A stretch of 64,000 nt of DNA from Acorus gramineus. Lineage: Eukaryota > Streptophyta > Magnoliopsida > Acorales > Acoraceae. Where the stretch lies: positions 15,639,213-15,703,212 of the forward strand of contig CM060854.1 in NCBI GenBank assembly GCA_030737835.1, written 5' to 3'. The notes beneath the pieces are model-generated. The model did not search any database and was not told where the DNA came from. It was given only the letters and a program-made list of their open reading frames with translations. The position numbers were made by a program, and so were the translations under genes. Shown here in pieces: positions 46,963 to 57,560 of the stretch; position 1 is the first letter of the stretch; every line of letters starts with the position of its first letter.

Positions 46963-47275
46963 GGAAGGAGCCTTGCGAGGTCAACATTGAGACCCATGTT
47001 AGGGTACTCCGTGTTCCTTGTTTGGTTGTCGGGATGTCCTGTATCGGGACCTCATGCTGCCCTCCCAAGGTTTCTAGTCCCAGTAATATTATAAGTAATG
47101 TTATATAACTGGTATGATTATTAGCATAATTAGTGAATATTATAGGGGAGGGGCCTTGCGAGGACAGCGGTGAGACCCGGGTTAGGGTACTCCGTGTTCC
47201 TTGTTTGGTTGTCGGGGTATCCTATATCGGGAACTCACGCCGCCCTCCCGAGTTCTTTCCCCCAATGATATTACA
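46963..47275. repeat. 173-bp internal duplication in the LTR
   Basis: AATATTATAGG...CCTTGCGAGG, GGTACTCCGTGTTCCTTG and TTGGTTGTCGGG recur with a spacing of 173 bases (46963 and 47136). Both units are also found in the reverse LTR (about 50640-50930). Confidence 0.75.
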
Positions 47276-48322
47276 ACCTTGCTTTTATTGTACATATTCC
47301 CCGCATCTTGGTTATGCGCCCTGGAGGAACTCTGAAGAGTTCATGACATTAGAGTTGTAGAGATGTGATGTCGGCGGATCCGAGTGGATCATATGCGTAT
47401 GGATGGGCTGTTCTGTTTCCCTTCGTTGGATCCGTGTAGAGACTGCCCCAGCGTGATAAGGTCGTCCCTTCCGAGGGCTCCCATCAGTAGGCGCCTCCCG
47501 ATATTTGTGACGGACTGCGCTGAAGTTATGGGTGAAGGCCAGCGGCCTACGGAGTGGAGGAGAGACTATCGGTGGACCAAGGGTGACCAACAGCCTAGTC
47601 AGTCCCAATATCCTATGTCACCCGTGGTAGGGTGAGGGTGTAGTGCGTTGGCGATGAGCGACCTACTGGATTTGTGATTGGATGATTATCAGTCCCAATA
47701 GCCTATGTCACCCATTGATGGGTGAGGGTGAGGGTGTGGTGGTTCGGCGAGGTACGAACCACTGGATTATGTTGCTATGTCACTTAGAGGCTGGATAAAT
47801 AATGGAATTGTGGTAAATATTGTCTGTGATGCATGGGTTGTGCTGTTCACTGAGCGTGTGGCTCACCCCTCGCATATGTTTTTCCCCAGTGGTCACTGAG
47901 CCTGAGCTGGAGCCGGAGCAGCAGTTGGAGCTTTCCGAGGGATTCCTTCAGTAGCGGAGCAGCGCTACGTTCCTCGAGTGCCAGAGGTTATCAGCATCCC
48001 TTCTTGACTGTATGTATTTTATTTTCGTGCTTGGCACGCGTCTGTATGTATTCAGTCGTATTGGTGTATATTGGCTCTCACAGGACAGATGATTGAGTAT
48101 CGAGTCTGTAGTATGATTATTTACAGATTCAGTCTTTTGCTTCCGCATTCGGTGTATATATCATGTCAGGCTCTTTGTTGTCTGTGTGTCATTCTGGTTG
48201 TTTGTGTATGATATATTATTGACCTCCTGTGTAGATTCTGATATTTTATATACACTTGCCGCGTCTCGGGGACGGCCGCCCTGGGGCGTGACAGATTGAG
48301 TATAACAAAACTCATTAAATAA

Positions 48323-48722
48323 AGGATATCAAATATCTAATGGCATGGAACATCAATGAACTATTGGTCACAGGGATCACAACTTTATTGAGTATTCTCG
48401 CCCGGCCTAAAAAATGAAGCTTGATGTGGAATAGGGAACTAGATAACATGGAAGAAAGCGTAATAGGAGAATTCAAAACAAAAACTTTATTATTTTATTT
48501 TCCAACGAGAGTAATTCAAAACACAATCAAACGCAAAATCATTTATAAATTGCTATACCCACTTATGTTGGTATAACTGTATGCCCTTGAATAAGTCTTA
48601 TTCTGTATTCAAACATAGGCTAAATGGAAAAGGTCTTCTCTGCACAGTTTCAAGAATGGTTGAAGCCAACTTAACTGAACGTAACATTATCCAAAAGTTT
48701 GAAGCAAAAAATAAAAAATAAA
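48323..48722. other. spacer between two composite MITEs, no gene seen
   Basis: Only short frames. Confidence 0.4.
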
Positions 48723-49229
48723 GAGTGCTGATACACGCAGTCCTTTTTGCGGTCCATTTTATAGCCCCATACGCTATGATAACATAGTATACACTGCATA
48801 TCATAATGTATAAGTCCTATCATAGTATATGACCCATTTTTTTTGGGCAGCTCTACCCCCACCATGCTATTTGCTGTCCCCACCTCCAGACTGATCCCAC
48901 AAGCCATGCTCAATATAAAACCTGATCCCACCACCATATATATTACTTACAAGTGAAATTCTAACCCCACCACTTTCTAAGTTTTCTTCTTTTTTTTCTT
49001 CCCTTCTCTTCTCTGCCTCCTCGAGATTTATTTTCTCTTCTCCTCTCCTCTCCTCTCCTCTCCCTCCCACCTGATCTTCCCTCCTCTCCTCTCTCTCCTA
49101 CCGGACCAGCCATTGAAAAGGAGAACCCACATCATCGTCCACTATCCGCAAAGCATATGTATGTATGTGCCCTTGTTTGTTCTTGAATGTATATTTTTTT
49201 ATCTTATTCTTAGGGTATTAGAATGAAAA

Positions 49230-49577
49230 ATTGGTTATTGAACAAAAAATTTATTTAGGGTTTGGAATAGAAAACCAATATGTGGTTAAAAGAATAGTCA
49301 TTCAAAAAATAAAAATAAGATTTAGGATAGAAATCTAGGGTTTGAGATAGAAACTCAATATGTGATTGAAATATTTAGTTATTCATAAAACAAAATTAGG
49401 GTTTGGGATAGAAATCTAGGGTTTGTGATAGAATGTGGATTGAAATATAGGGTTTGGAATATAAGATGTGGATTGAATGATTGGTTTTAAAAAACATTGT
49501 GGTTTGGGATCTAAGCGTATGATTTGTGATAGATGTAGATTGAAATCTGGGGTTTGGAATAAAGTGTGGATTGAAAG
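49230..49577. repeat. degenerate repeats of GGTTTGGGATAGAAA in element D (left part)
   Basis: Words such as TTAGGGTTTGGGATAGAAAT and GGATTGAAAT recur many times. The array resumes after the solo LTR at 52860-53030, so the LTR landed inside it. Confidence 0.65.
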
Positions 49578-49578
49578 T

Positions 49579-52500
49579 TGTCACGCCCCAGGGCGGCCGT
49601 CCCCAGGACGCGGCAAGTATATATATGATATCAGAAGCCTACACAGGAGGTCAATAATATATATCATACACAGACAACTAGAATGACACACATGCAACAA
49701 AAGGGACTGACATGATATATACACCAAATGCGGAAGCAAAAGACTGAATCTGTGAATAAACATTCTACAGACTCGATACACAATCATACGTCCTGTGAGA
49801 GCCAATATACACAATATACAACTGAACATATACCAACACGTGCCATGCACGGAAATAAAATACATACAGCCAAGGAAAGGGATGCTGACAGCCTTTGGTA
49901 CTCGCGGACGTAGCGCTGCTCCGCTACTGAAGAAATCCCTCGGAAAGCTCCAACTGCTGCTCCGGCTCCAGCTCAGGCTCAGTGGCAACTGGGGAAAAAC
50001 ATATGCGAGGGGTGAGCCGCACGCTCAGTGAACAGCACAACCCATGCATCACAGACTATATTTACCACAATTCCATTATTTTATCCAGCCATCAATACAT
50101 AACAACATAAACCAGTGGTTCGTATTTCGCCGAACCACCACACCCTCACCCTCACCCATCCATGGGTGACATAGGATTTTGGGACTGATAATCATCTATT
50201 CACAAATCCAGTAGGTCGCTCATCGCCAACCCACTACACCCTCACCCTCACCCTACCACGGGTGACATAGGATTTTGGGACTGACTAGGCTGTTGGTCAC
50301 CCTTGGTCCACCGATAGTCTCTCCCTCCACTCCGTAGGCCGCCTGGTCTACTCCCACATTCAGCACAGTCCGAAACCAAATCAGGAGGTGCCTACTAATG
50401 GGAGCCCTCTGTCAGGAAGGCCCTGTCTAACGCTGGGGGTAGCCTCTACCGAATCCAATGCAGGGAACAGAACAGCCTATCCATACGCATATGATCCACT
50501 CGGATCCGCCAACTACATATCATTACAACTCAAATGTCATGAATTCCTCTGAATTCAACCAGGTGCATCATCAAGATGCGGGAACATGTACAAAAAATCA
50601 GTAAGGCTGGAATATCATTGGGGGAAAGAAACTCGGAAGGGCGGCGTGAGTTCCCGTTATAGGATACCCCGACAACCAAACAAGGAACACGGAGTACCCT
50701 AACCCGGGTCTCACCGCTGTCCTTGCAAGGCCCCTCCCCTATAATATCTACCAACTATACTAATAATTATACCAATCATACAATCATTACATATAATATT
50801 ATTGGGACTAGAACCTTGGGAGGGCAGCCCGAGGTCCCGATACAGGACATCCCGACAACCAAACAAGGAACACGGAGTACCCTAACACGGGTCTCAGCGT
50901 TGACCTCGCAAGGCTCCTCCCTATAATATTATTCTAAGGCATGCGATCTAACAGATACCAGCATTTAATTTAATAAATAAACTAGTAGGACGCATGCATA
51001 GGCCGGGGTTTCCTAGCATGAAAACCAGGGGACATGCTGCATGGCTCATACGCATATCCTATGGGTGCAAGTCCCTAACATAAAAGCCTAGGGTAGCATG
51101 CATTCTACATTTTCATCATGCTCACATGCAATACATGTTATTACAGGTTAATATAATCCATGTCGCCCCAGGAGAGGTCGGTATACGCCCAAGTGCGTAT
51201 AACACCTCTCTACTGGGTTGGATTGTCCCACTCACCAGTGATCGGGGTCGTCGCGCGACCGTCCGTCTAGATCTGCAAGACAGACAATCAATGTGGTGAG
51301 TTAAAATCCATAAATACTACAAAATACATAAACCCACAATTAAACTCCCAACACTCGGGCAAACGTGCATACGACCCGCACGCACGCTAGCCCGAGCACT
51401 CCGACAACCCCCCGCACGGCCGGCCACCACCCGCACGGCCACCCGACCGCCCGGACGCGCCGCCGCGCCTAAACCCGCGCACTCCGCGCACCGCCCGGGG
51501 CCCCGCGCGTCCACCGAGCCCAGCCGCGGCAGCCCGCACGCGCCCCGCACGCCGTGTGCACGCTCCACGCCCCGCGCGCGCCCCGCGCGCACCTCCGCCG
51601 CTCCGCCGCGCCCCGCGCACGCCTCGCGCACGGCTCCTCGCCCCGCGCCTCCTCCGCGCGCGCCCCAGCACCCAAGCGCTCCGCTCAGCACCTCCGCCAG
51701 CACCTCCGCGCGCACCTCGCGCGTCCAGCACCTCGGCCAGCACCTCCGCGCGCGCCCAGACCAGCGCCCAGACCAGCTCGCCATCAGCCCCTCGCGCACA
51801 GCACCACCCGAGCAGCTCGCACGCCTCGCACCGCCGCGACCAGCTCCCCCGAGCGCACGCCCGCGCGCACGCTCGCGCGTACGCACGCGTGCACGCCCAG
51901 CCGGCTCCTGCTCGTTGCCTGTGCAGCCTGTGGCCCCCAGCCCATCCAGCGCGCCCAGCACGACCAGCCCCACGCACCAGACCCGCGCACACTCCGCGCA
52001 CACGCCGCGCGCACGCACACCCGCGCACGCACGCGCGCATGCCCGCGCGCGCCCGGCCTGCGCGCTGCCTGGCCGCTGCCGCTGCTCCCTGCTGCCCGGG
52101 ACAGTCCCCCAGCCTGCCGAGCGCCTCCAACCACCCCTCCCACTGCCCCGACCACTTCCAACCACCTCCGACCACCCTCCGACGACCCCCACCGCCACCA
52201 ACCACCTCCCAACCACAAAACCCTCCCCTAGCAATCATCTAGACAAGAAATGAGAGGGAAAAGAGGCTTACCGAGGGGAGGAGGAGGTGTCCGGTGGATC
52301 TCCACGCGCCGAAACCCTTCCCACAAGCCTTCTCACGCCCCGATCTATCACGGCCCTCGATTTGGCTCGAAACAGAGGAGAGAGAAGGGAGGTCGGGGAG
52401 GCTAGGATCGTCGGAATTTGGATTTGAAGACACCGGAGCGTAGATCGGGACCCGATCTACACTTCCCGTGCTTTAGGTTTTTGGTTTTGAGGGGTGTAGG

Positions 52501-52859
52501 GGGCTCGAACGGAAGAAAATCGGAGGAGAGGAGAGAGAGAGAGCTAGTCGGGAAGATGGTGAATAGTGACGAGATATTTTTGATTCCTTTTAAGTAGAGC
52601 GCGACTTAAAAACCCGGATACGCCCCGGAACTGCGAAATTTTTGCAAACGATGCCAGAATTCGATGAAATTTTCATGAGTGGCTTAAAATGGCACCAGGA
52701 CACATAATATGCAGTTAGATTTTCAATCGGAGTCCTCTAGCTCAGACGATAGCTAACAGTCTGAAATTATGCGGTTCCGACCAAAAACCCTAAAAAAATT
52801 TAAAACTGCTAGGACGCTCTAACGGTTACCAGCAGGCTAAAAGTGACACATATATAACA
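49579..52859 (-). mobile_element. solo LTR of the 3.3-kb family, reverse (copy 2)
   Basis: On plus it runs from TGTCACGCCCC to GTGACACATATATAACA, the reverse of copy 1. GAAAG stands on both sides (49573-49577, with one extra T before the LTR, and 52860-52864). All internal landmarks of copy 1 recur in inverse order: motif at 50006, duplication at 50640-50930, GC-rich block at 51360-52240, hairpin at 52438. Confidence 0.88.
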
Positions 52860-53030
52860 GAAAGATTGGTTATTAAAAAAAAAATAATGGTTTGGGATAT
52901 AAACATATGGTTTGGGATAGAATGTGGATTGAAACCTAGGGTTTAGGATAGAATTGGGATAGAAAGATTGGTTATTCAAGAAAAAGAAATATTATGGTTT
53001 GGGATAGAAACTTATGGTTTTCCATAGAAA
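52860..53030. repeat. continuation of the GGTTTGGGATAGAAA repeats
   Basis: Same words as 49230-49577, including GAAAGATTGGTTATT twice. Confidence 0.6.
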
Positions 53031-54225
53031 GTAAAGATTATTTTTGAATTGAATTGTATTGTCTTTAGTGTTCAATATTGAAGATGAATGCATATATAAT
53101 TTCGGCTGTTGAAGTTTTCTAACATAACAGTATTAATATTTAATATAAATGAAGTTCTTTCTTAGGTACTTCTACTATAGTTTTTGTATAGCTCGCATTC
53201 TATTTTCTGATGATCTGTAGAAGGCTACGACAACCATCTGTATGAGAGGATCTTATTAATTGCAGAATTTTATATACATCATGAATGCAATACTCTTTAT
53301 TATAGTTGGATTTTGATCTTTGTGACTTTGTTGTGTTATCCTCTCAGAATTTGTAAACCTTTGAAAGAATTAAATTGACCGTCCAAGAGGTTACTTAAGA
53401 CCATAATAAAACTTGTCTATGAAGATTAGAAGAGAAGAAAAAAGAAGACAGCAGATATAATTGGATATCATAAAGAATTAAACACAACCTGATTTTTATA
53501 ATATGTACACGCTTTGCCCTTAGTTTAGTGTGATATCAAAAGTTATTTAAAGTGATAAAATATATCAAATTTGGCTCATCCGGTTGTCCTGCACATGTGG
53601 AACAAATATTTAGGTTGATGTGATTGTCAAAACAATTAATTAATAATTCATAAAACAGAAAACTAACATTTGAAAAGGTTCCAATCTCCAGCTGTTTTTG
53701 TTTGAGGGGAATGGATTTTCTGTATCAAAAGTGGGTCAATTTTTTTTTTCCATAAGAACACGGAATGGATTGTTTGGTTGGACAAGGGAGGTAGTTGAGA
53801 ATATACATGATCAAAGTGTTTTTGCTTTTGATGAACATGTAACATTAGTTTTAATTACATTGACCCCTTCATCCTAGATCACAAAACAAGAAATAAGGAG
53901 CTAAATAAACAAGTTTTGATTACATAAAAAAAGAATACTAATATGTTATTCCTCATGAAGTGAACAAATTCATTTAGCTGATGAATTGATGCGAGATTAG
54001 CATTTTTTGTCATCAAAGTGTGTCAACAAGTACTTCAACCATGTTTGATTGAATATTACCATGATAATTGAATTGATTCTCCTAAAGGACTTGTATTTGA
54101 CAAACCCCATGTTATCTAACCTTGTTCACCTATAGTATACCCTTATAAAATATATTAATAATTGTTTACAATCATTTGTTATATAGTTGAATGTAGCTTT
54201 TCAATCCTCTTTATGTAGGATGGCC
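53031..54225. other. interior of element D, no gene seen
   Basis: AT-rich, short frames only. Confidence 0.4.
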
Positions 54226-54510
54226 CCTAAACCTCCCACAAACCGCATCTCTTCGAAAACGTCAATTTTCAAGGTTGGCTAAAAGTGCACCTTCAACATC
54301 AATGGTCCCTTATGCTCAGGAAGAGATGAAGTAGTTGTGTCTGATGAAGAGGGACAAGAGGTTGAAGAAGAAGAGAGACAAGGCAGAAAACTAGTTGACT
54401 CTGAGATAGATGAGGATAGTCTTAAGGGTCCTTTTCCTGGTGGGCCGCAAACCAACGAACTTCCCGACGCAGCAAATGTGGAACGACATTCGAAGCAAAT
54501 ACATTGATCG
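54226..54510 (+). pseudogene. decayed coding piece in element D
   Basis: Shifting frames read PKPPTNRISSKTS, EVEEEERQGRKLVDSEIDED and LKGPFPGGPQTNEL. GPFPGGP near the start of a domain after an acidic stretch is reminiscent of PMD/transposon ORFs of plants. Too short and broken for a firm assignment. Confidence 0.35.
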
Positions 54511-54883
54511 AGTGGGATGACTTTATCACAACCGCCTTGTTATCACTTTATCAGTACTTATCATATTTTGTGATAGGGGAGACTAAGAACATGGCATTCA
54601 TTTGGTTTTGAATGGCCCATAACATTTTGAGTATTTAAGTTTGTAATTACTGCCATTTTAAAATGTGTGCGAATGATTAGTTGGGATGTGAATGATAAAG
54701 AAAAGTCATGCATGAATTTGACATATGAAGCTCTTTTATGTATTCCCTTGTTTAGCTAATGTATGTGACAATCCAATCATCATGATAAAATATTTCATCT
54801 TGTGTAACAACTAGTGTTTTTTTTCGTTCATGAATATATATCTATGGCCTCATAGTTCAAGGCAGATCACTACATTGTAATTA

Positions 54884-55503
54884 TTCGACGGACCTATTGT
54901 CGCCCACTAAAACCCAGGTCGACTGAAAATTTGTCGTCCACTAGTACATTAGTTCGACTCCAGGTTTGTCGAACGCATTCCAGAACATAGGCTTTCTCAT
55001 ATGGTTTGTTCGGCGGACCTACTATCGCCCACTAAAACCCAAGTCAACATACCGTTTGTCGTCAACTAGTAAATCTCTTCGACTCTAGGTATGTCGAACA
55101 GATTTCAGAACACATGCTTCCTAAACCATTTGTTCGACGGACCTATTGTCGCCCACTAAAACTCAGGTCGACAAACCGTTTGTCGTCAACTAGTAAATCC
55201 GTTCGACTCCATGTATGTCGAACAGATTCCAGAACACGTGCTTCCTAAACCATTTGTTCGACGGACCTACTGTCACCTACTAAAACCCAGGTCGACAGAC
55301 CGTTTGTCATCGACTAGTAAATCCGTTCGACTCTATGTATGTTGAACAGATTCCAGAACACATGCTTCCTAAACCATTTGTTCGACGGACATACTGTCGC
55401 CCACTAAAACCCAGGTCGACAGACCGTTTGTCGTCAACTAGTAAATCCGTTTGACTCCATGTATGTCAAACAGATTCCAGAACACATGCTTCCTAAACAT
55501 TTG
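54884..55503. repeat. tandem array, five units of 124-125 bp
   Basis: Units start at 54884, 55009, 55133, 55257 and 55381 with TTCG(A/G)CGGAC, run through CGCCCACTAAAACCCAGGTC, a GTCGTCAACTAGTAAATC segment and CAGATTCCAGAACACATGC. Each unit holds several (G)TCGA(C) sites. Differences between units are mostly C/T and G/A. It lies just inside the right end of element D. Confidence 0.9.
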
Positions 55504-55790
55504 TTGTCGCCGGAAGGGTCGCCGGAGCATGTACCAGTCCCACCAAAATTCGACTGGGTGGTCGAGGAGGCACGTCGTGGTCGACAAAGAGCGCGGGAGA
55601 GGGAAAAAAACGCAGGGAGATTGTGTCTTTTATTTTGACTCAGGTGGTGGGGAAGGGCTTTCTTAGTTTTTGGGCTGGTGGGGAGGGGTGGCTAGTGGGG
55701 TTAATGGATTTCAAAACCAACCAGATTTTATGTGTTTTATTTTTTTTGGTTGGGGGGGCAAGCAATTAGCATGGTGGGGATAGAGCTACC
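55504..55790. other. GC-richer right subterminal part of element D
   Basis: A chance frame at 55451-55666 crosses the array border. No domain is recognised. Confidence 0.4.
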
Positions 55791-56177
55791 CTTTTTTTTT
55801 CCATTTTTTCATTATGAAAAAAAATTCACTAATGTATCTCAGTATATATTTCATTTCACATAACAGTATACACTTCAAAAGATAAGTGTATGATTTTAAA
55901 AAAAAAAAAAATGGACTGTAATTGAGGCTGCAATGAGCACTGTGTGTATTTTTTTCCAAAAATAAAATCTACACTTGACTAAATGGAAAATGTTGCGTTC
56001 AGCTCATCTATAGGCCCATTTGTGGCCCACACAAGTTTTGAGTTTGAAAAAAAATGCAGGCAACAAGCAGAGCTAAAAATAACATTTTTCAAAATTTTGA
56101 TTGAAGCAGTTAATTGTGACCTGGAACTAAACCAATCTGGCTATATATTACCAATTTATGGAAGATTAAAAGAATAA

Positions 56178-57560
56178 GAGCTCTGCTACGCATACCTCAT
56201 TATATAGGCTCCACTCATAGGCTCCATGAGGTGTTAAATTTTTATTAGTTGCCTAATTGACCTTAACAAAAGAACAAAATAACAAAGTACAGAATTACTC
56301 ATATTTAAATCACATGTTCACATGTCAAACCCTTCTATTTTTCTGTACGGTTTCTCCTCCCTCGACACATCCCAAAAAAATCTAACCGTTTTTTTTTTTA
56401 AATCAGCAACTTAAAAAATCATTTCGGCCGACCTGCTCATCTTTGACGAACGGTGTCACCACTACTGGATTCCTTTCGTCGCTCTATATCATATGAGAGA
56501 TGGTTCGACTATCTTTTCCATCCTCCTCCAGATTCCACCTTTTTTAACATTCATATCCACTTTTTGATTAATGTAATGACTTTTAACGAAACACTAAGAT
56601 CAGATAAAAAAACTCAGTTACATTTTATGAATGTAACTTAGTTTTAAAATATATTACACAAATAGTTCAGTTAACTGACTTTTATCAATTAAAGCATATA
56701 AATATCAGTTATATTTCAAAATTGTAACTGGCTTACAAAATATAATGCATAAAGGTTCATATTAATTTGAAAATGTAACACAACCACATGCTAATATAAC
56801 ATCAAAACACTATAAAATCCTTCAAAAACATATTTAACATCGAACACCAGATTTAAAGAAAATATTGTAAACAAAAGCCAGATCAAAGGTTGCCATATTT
56901 AATATCAAACAACAGATTCAAGAAAAAATTTACGAATGTAACTTGGGTTAAAATACAAAATCCATATAATAAGTTAGTTACATTCACAAATCCATGAAGC
57001 TAGTTACAAAATTTAATACAAACATATAGTTAGTTACATTCTCTGTCACACGGGTATGCATATGTAACTGACATTCAAATGTCAAACAACAGATATGTCG
57101 TATTGAAAACCACATTTAACATCGAAAACAACCAAAATTAACATTAAAAAACAGGAAAAAATGAAACAATTGAAAAACATACAATTAAACAAACACCACA
57201 CCTGAATCGACAGACACTTCAATTGTAGCCAAACTGTTCTGTTTTTTTTTTCCGATCAGATTAGACACTTAAAAAATTTGTCCAAAAAATAAAATCCAAT
57301 TGCAATATCAAATAAAAAAATTCTGAAAATTTACTACAAAAATGAAGCTGTTGAGATTTAATTATGAGAGTTCAAATGTGATATAGTAAAAAAAAAAAAA
57401 AATCACAATTGAATGCCCCCACGCGCGGTTCTAAAAAAAACATTATTAATCATTTACATTAATTTTTTTTGAGAAGTTACAAAAGTTAATTAAAGGATAT
57501 AAACGAAAATTTAAATCATGCCATGTCATGGAACCTATGAATTGGGGCTTATCAATCATT
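56178..57560. mobile_element. diverged relative of elements A/B (element C)
   Basis: The left GAGCTCTGCTACGCATACC, then GGCTCCACTCATAGGCTCCATGAGGTG, parallels element B's left end (GCCTCACTCACAAGCCTCATGAGGTG). The right end CCATGTCATGGAACC...GGGGCTTATCAATCATT parallels B's other end. Internal GTTACATTTTATGAATGTAAC-type words recur. No transposase. Confidence 0.55.

Larger units (their letters stand above)
44952..48293 (+). mobile_element. solo LTR of a 3.3-kb LTR family, perfect 5-bp TSD (copy 1)
   Basis: Starts TGTTATATTTGTGTCAC and ends GGGGCGTGACA. GATTG flanks it at 44947-44951 and 48294-48298. A reverse copy of the family lies at 49579. The length and termini fit a Ty3/gypsy-like LTR, but no internal region remains to prove it. 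Inside are a TATA box (TATATAAAT at 45213), a palindrome (45347-45371), a GC-rich block (45740-46500), two internal duplications (46963 and 47595) and the GAGCGTGTGGCTCACCCC motif (47846). Confidence 0.9.
43369..48313 (+). mobile_element. M1-type MITE split by two later insertions, 9-bp TSD
   Basis: Starts GGAAAATGTTACATTCAATCC (one base over the usual style) and ends GAGTATAACAAAACTC, the usual M1 termini. Flanks ATCAAATAA (43360-43368) and ATTAAATAA (48314-48322) differ by one C/T. Its own sequence is only about 43369-43584, 44910-44951 and 48299-48313; the rest is element B and a solo LTR. Confidence 0.7.
48847..55791. mobile_element. large non-autonomous DNA transposon (element D)
   Basis: Left GCAGCTCTACCCCCACCATG and right CATGGTGGGGATAGAGCTAC are inverted repeats, and similarity continues inward (GCTATTTGCTGTCCCC against GCTAATTGCTTGCCCC). 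It was inserted in a T run of the M1 MITE, so the duplication cannot be resolved. It holds 'gggtttgggatagaa' repeats, a solo LTR, a decayed coding piece and a 5-unit tandem array. No transposase is seen. Confidence 0.72.
48723..55957 (-). mobile_element. M1-type MITE split by a 7-kb element, 9-bp TSD
   Basis: Starts GAGTGCTGATACACGC. The right end, inverted, reads GGAAAAAAATACACACAG and then CAGCCTCAATTACAGT, as in other M1 copies. AAAAATAAA flanks both sides (48714-48722, 55958-55966). Its own sequence is 48723-48846 and 55792-55957. Confidence 0.65.

Noticed and set aside
51317-52253. Further long open frames on both strands
   Set aside because: Same GC-rich block in the reverse LTR copy.
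44952-52859. Two inverted 3.3-kb repeats as the ends of one large transposon
   Set aside because: Each copy has its own different 5-bp duplication and sits in a different host element, so they are independent solo LTRs.
54884-55503. CRISPR-like array
   Set aside because: The whole 124-bp unit is repeated without unique spacers, in a plant genome.
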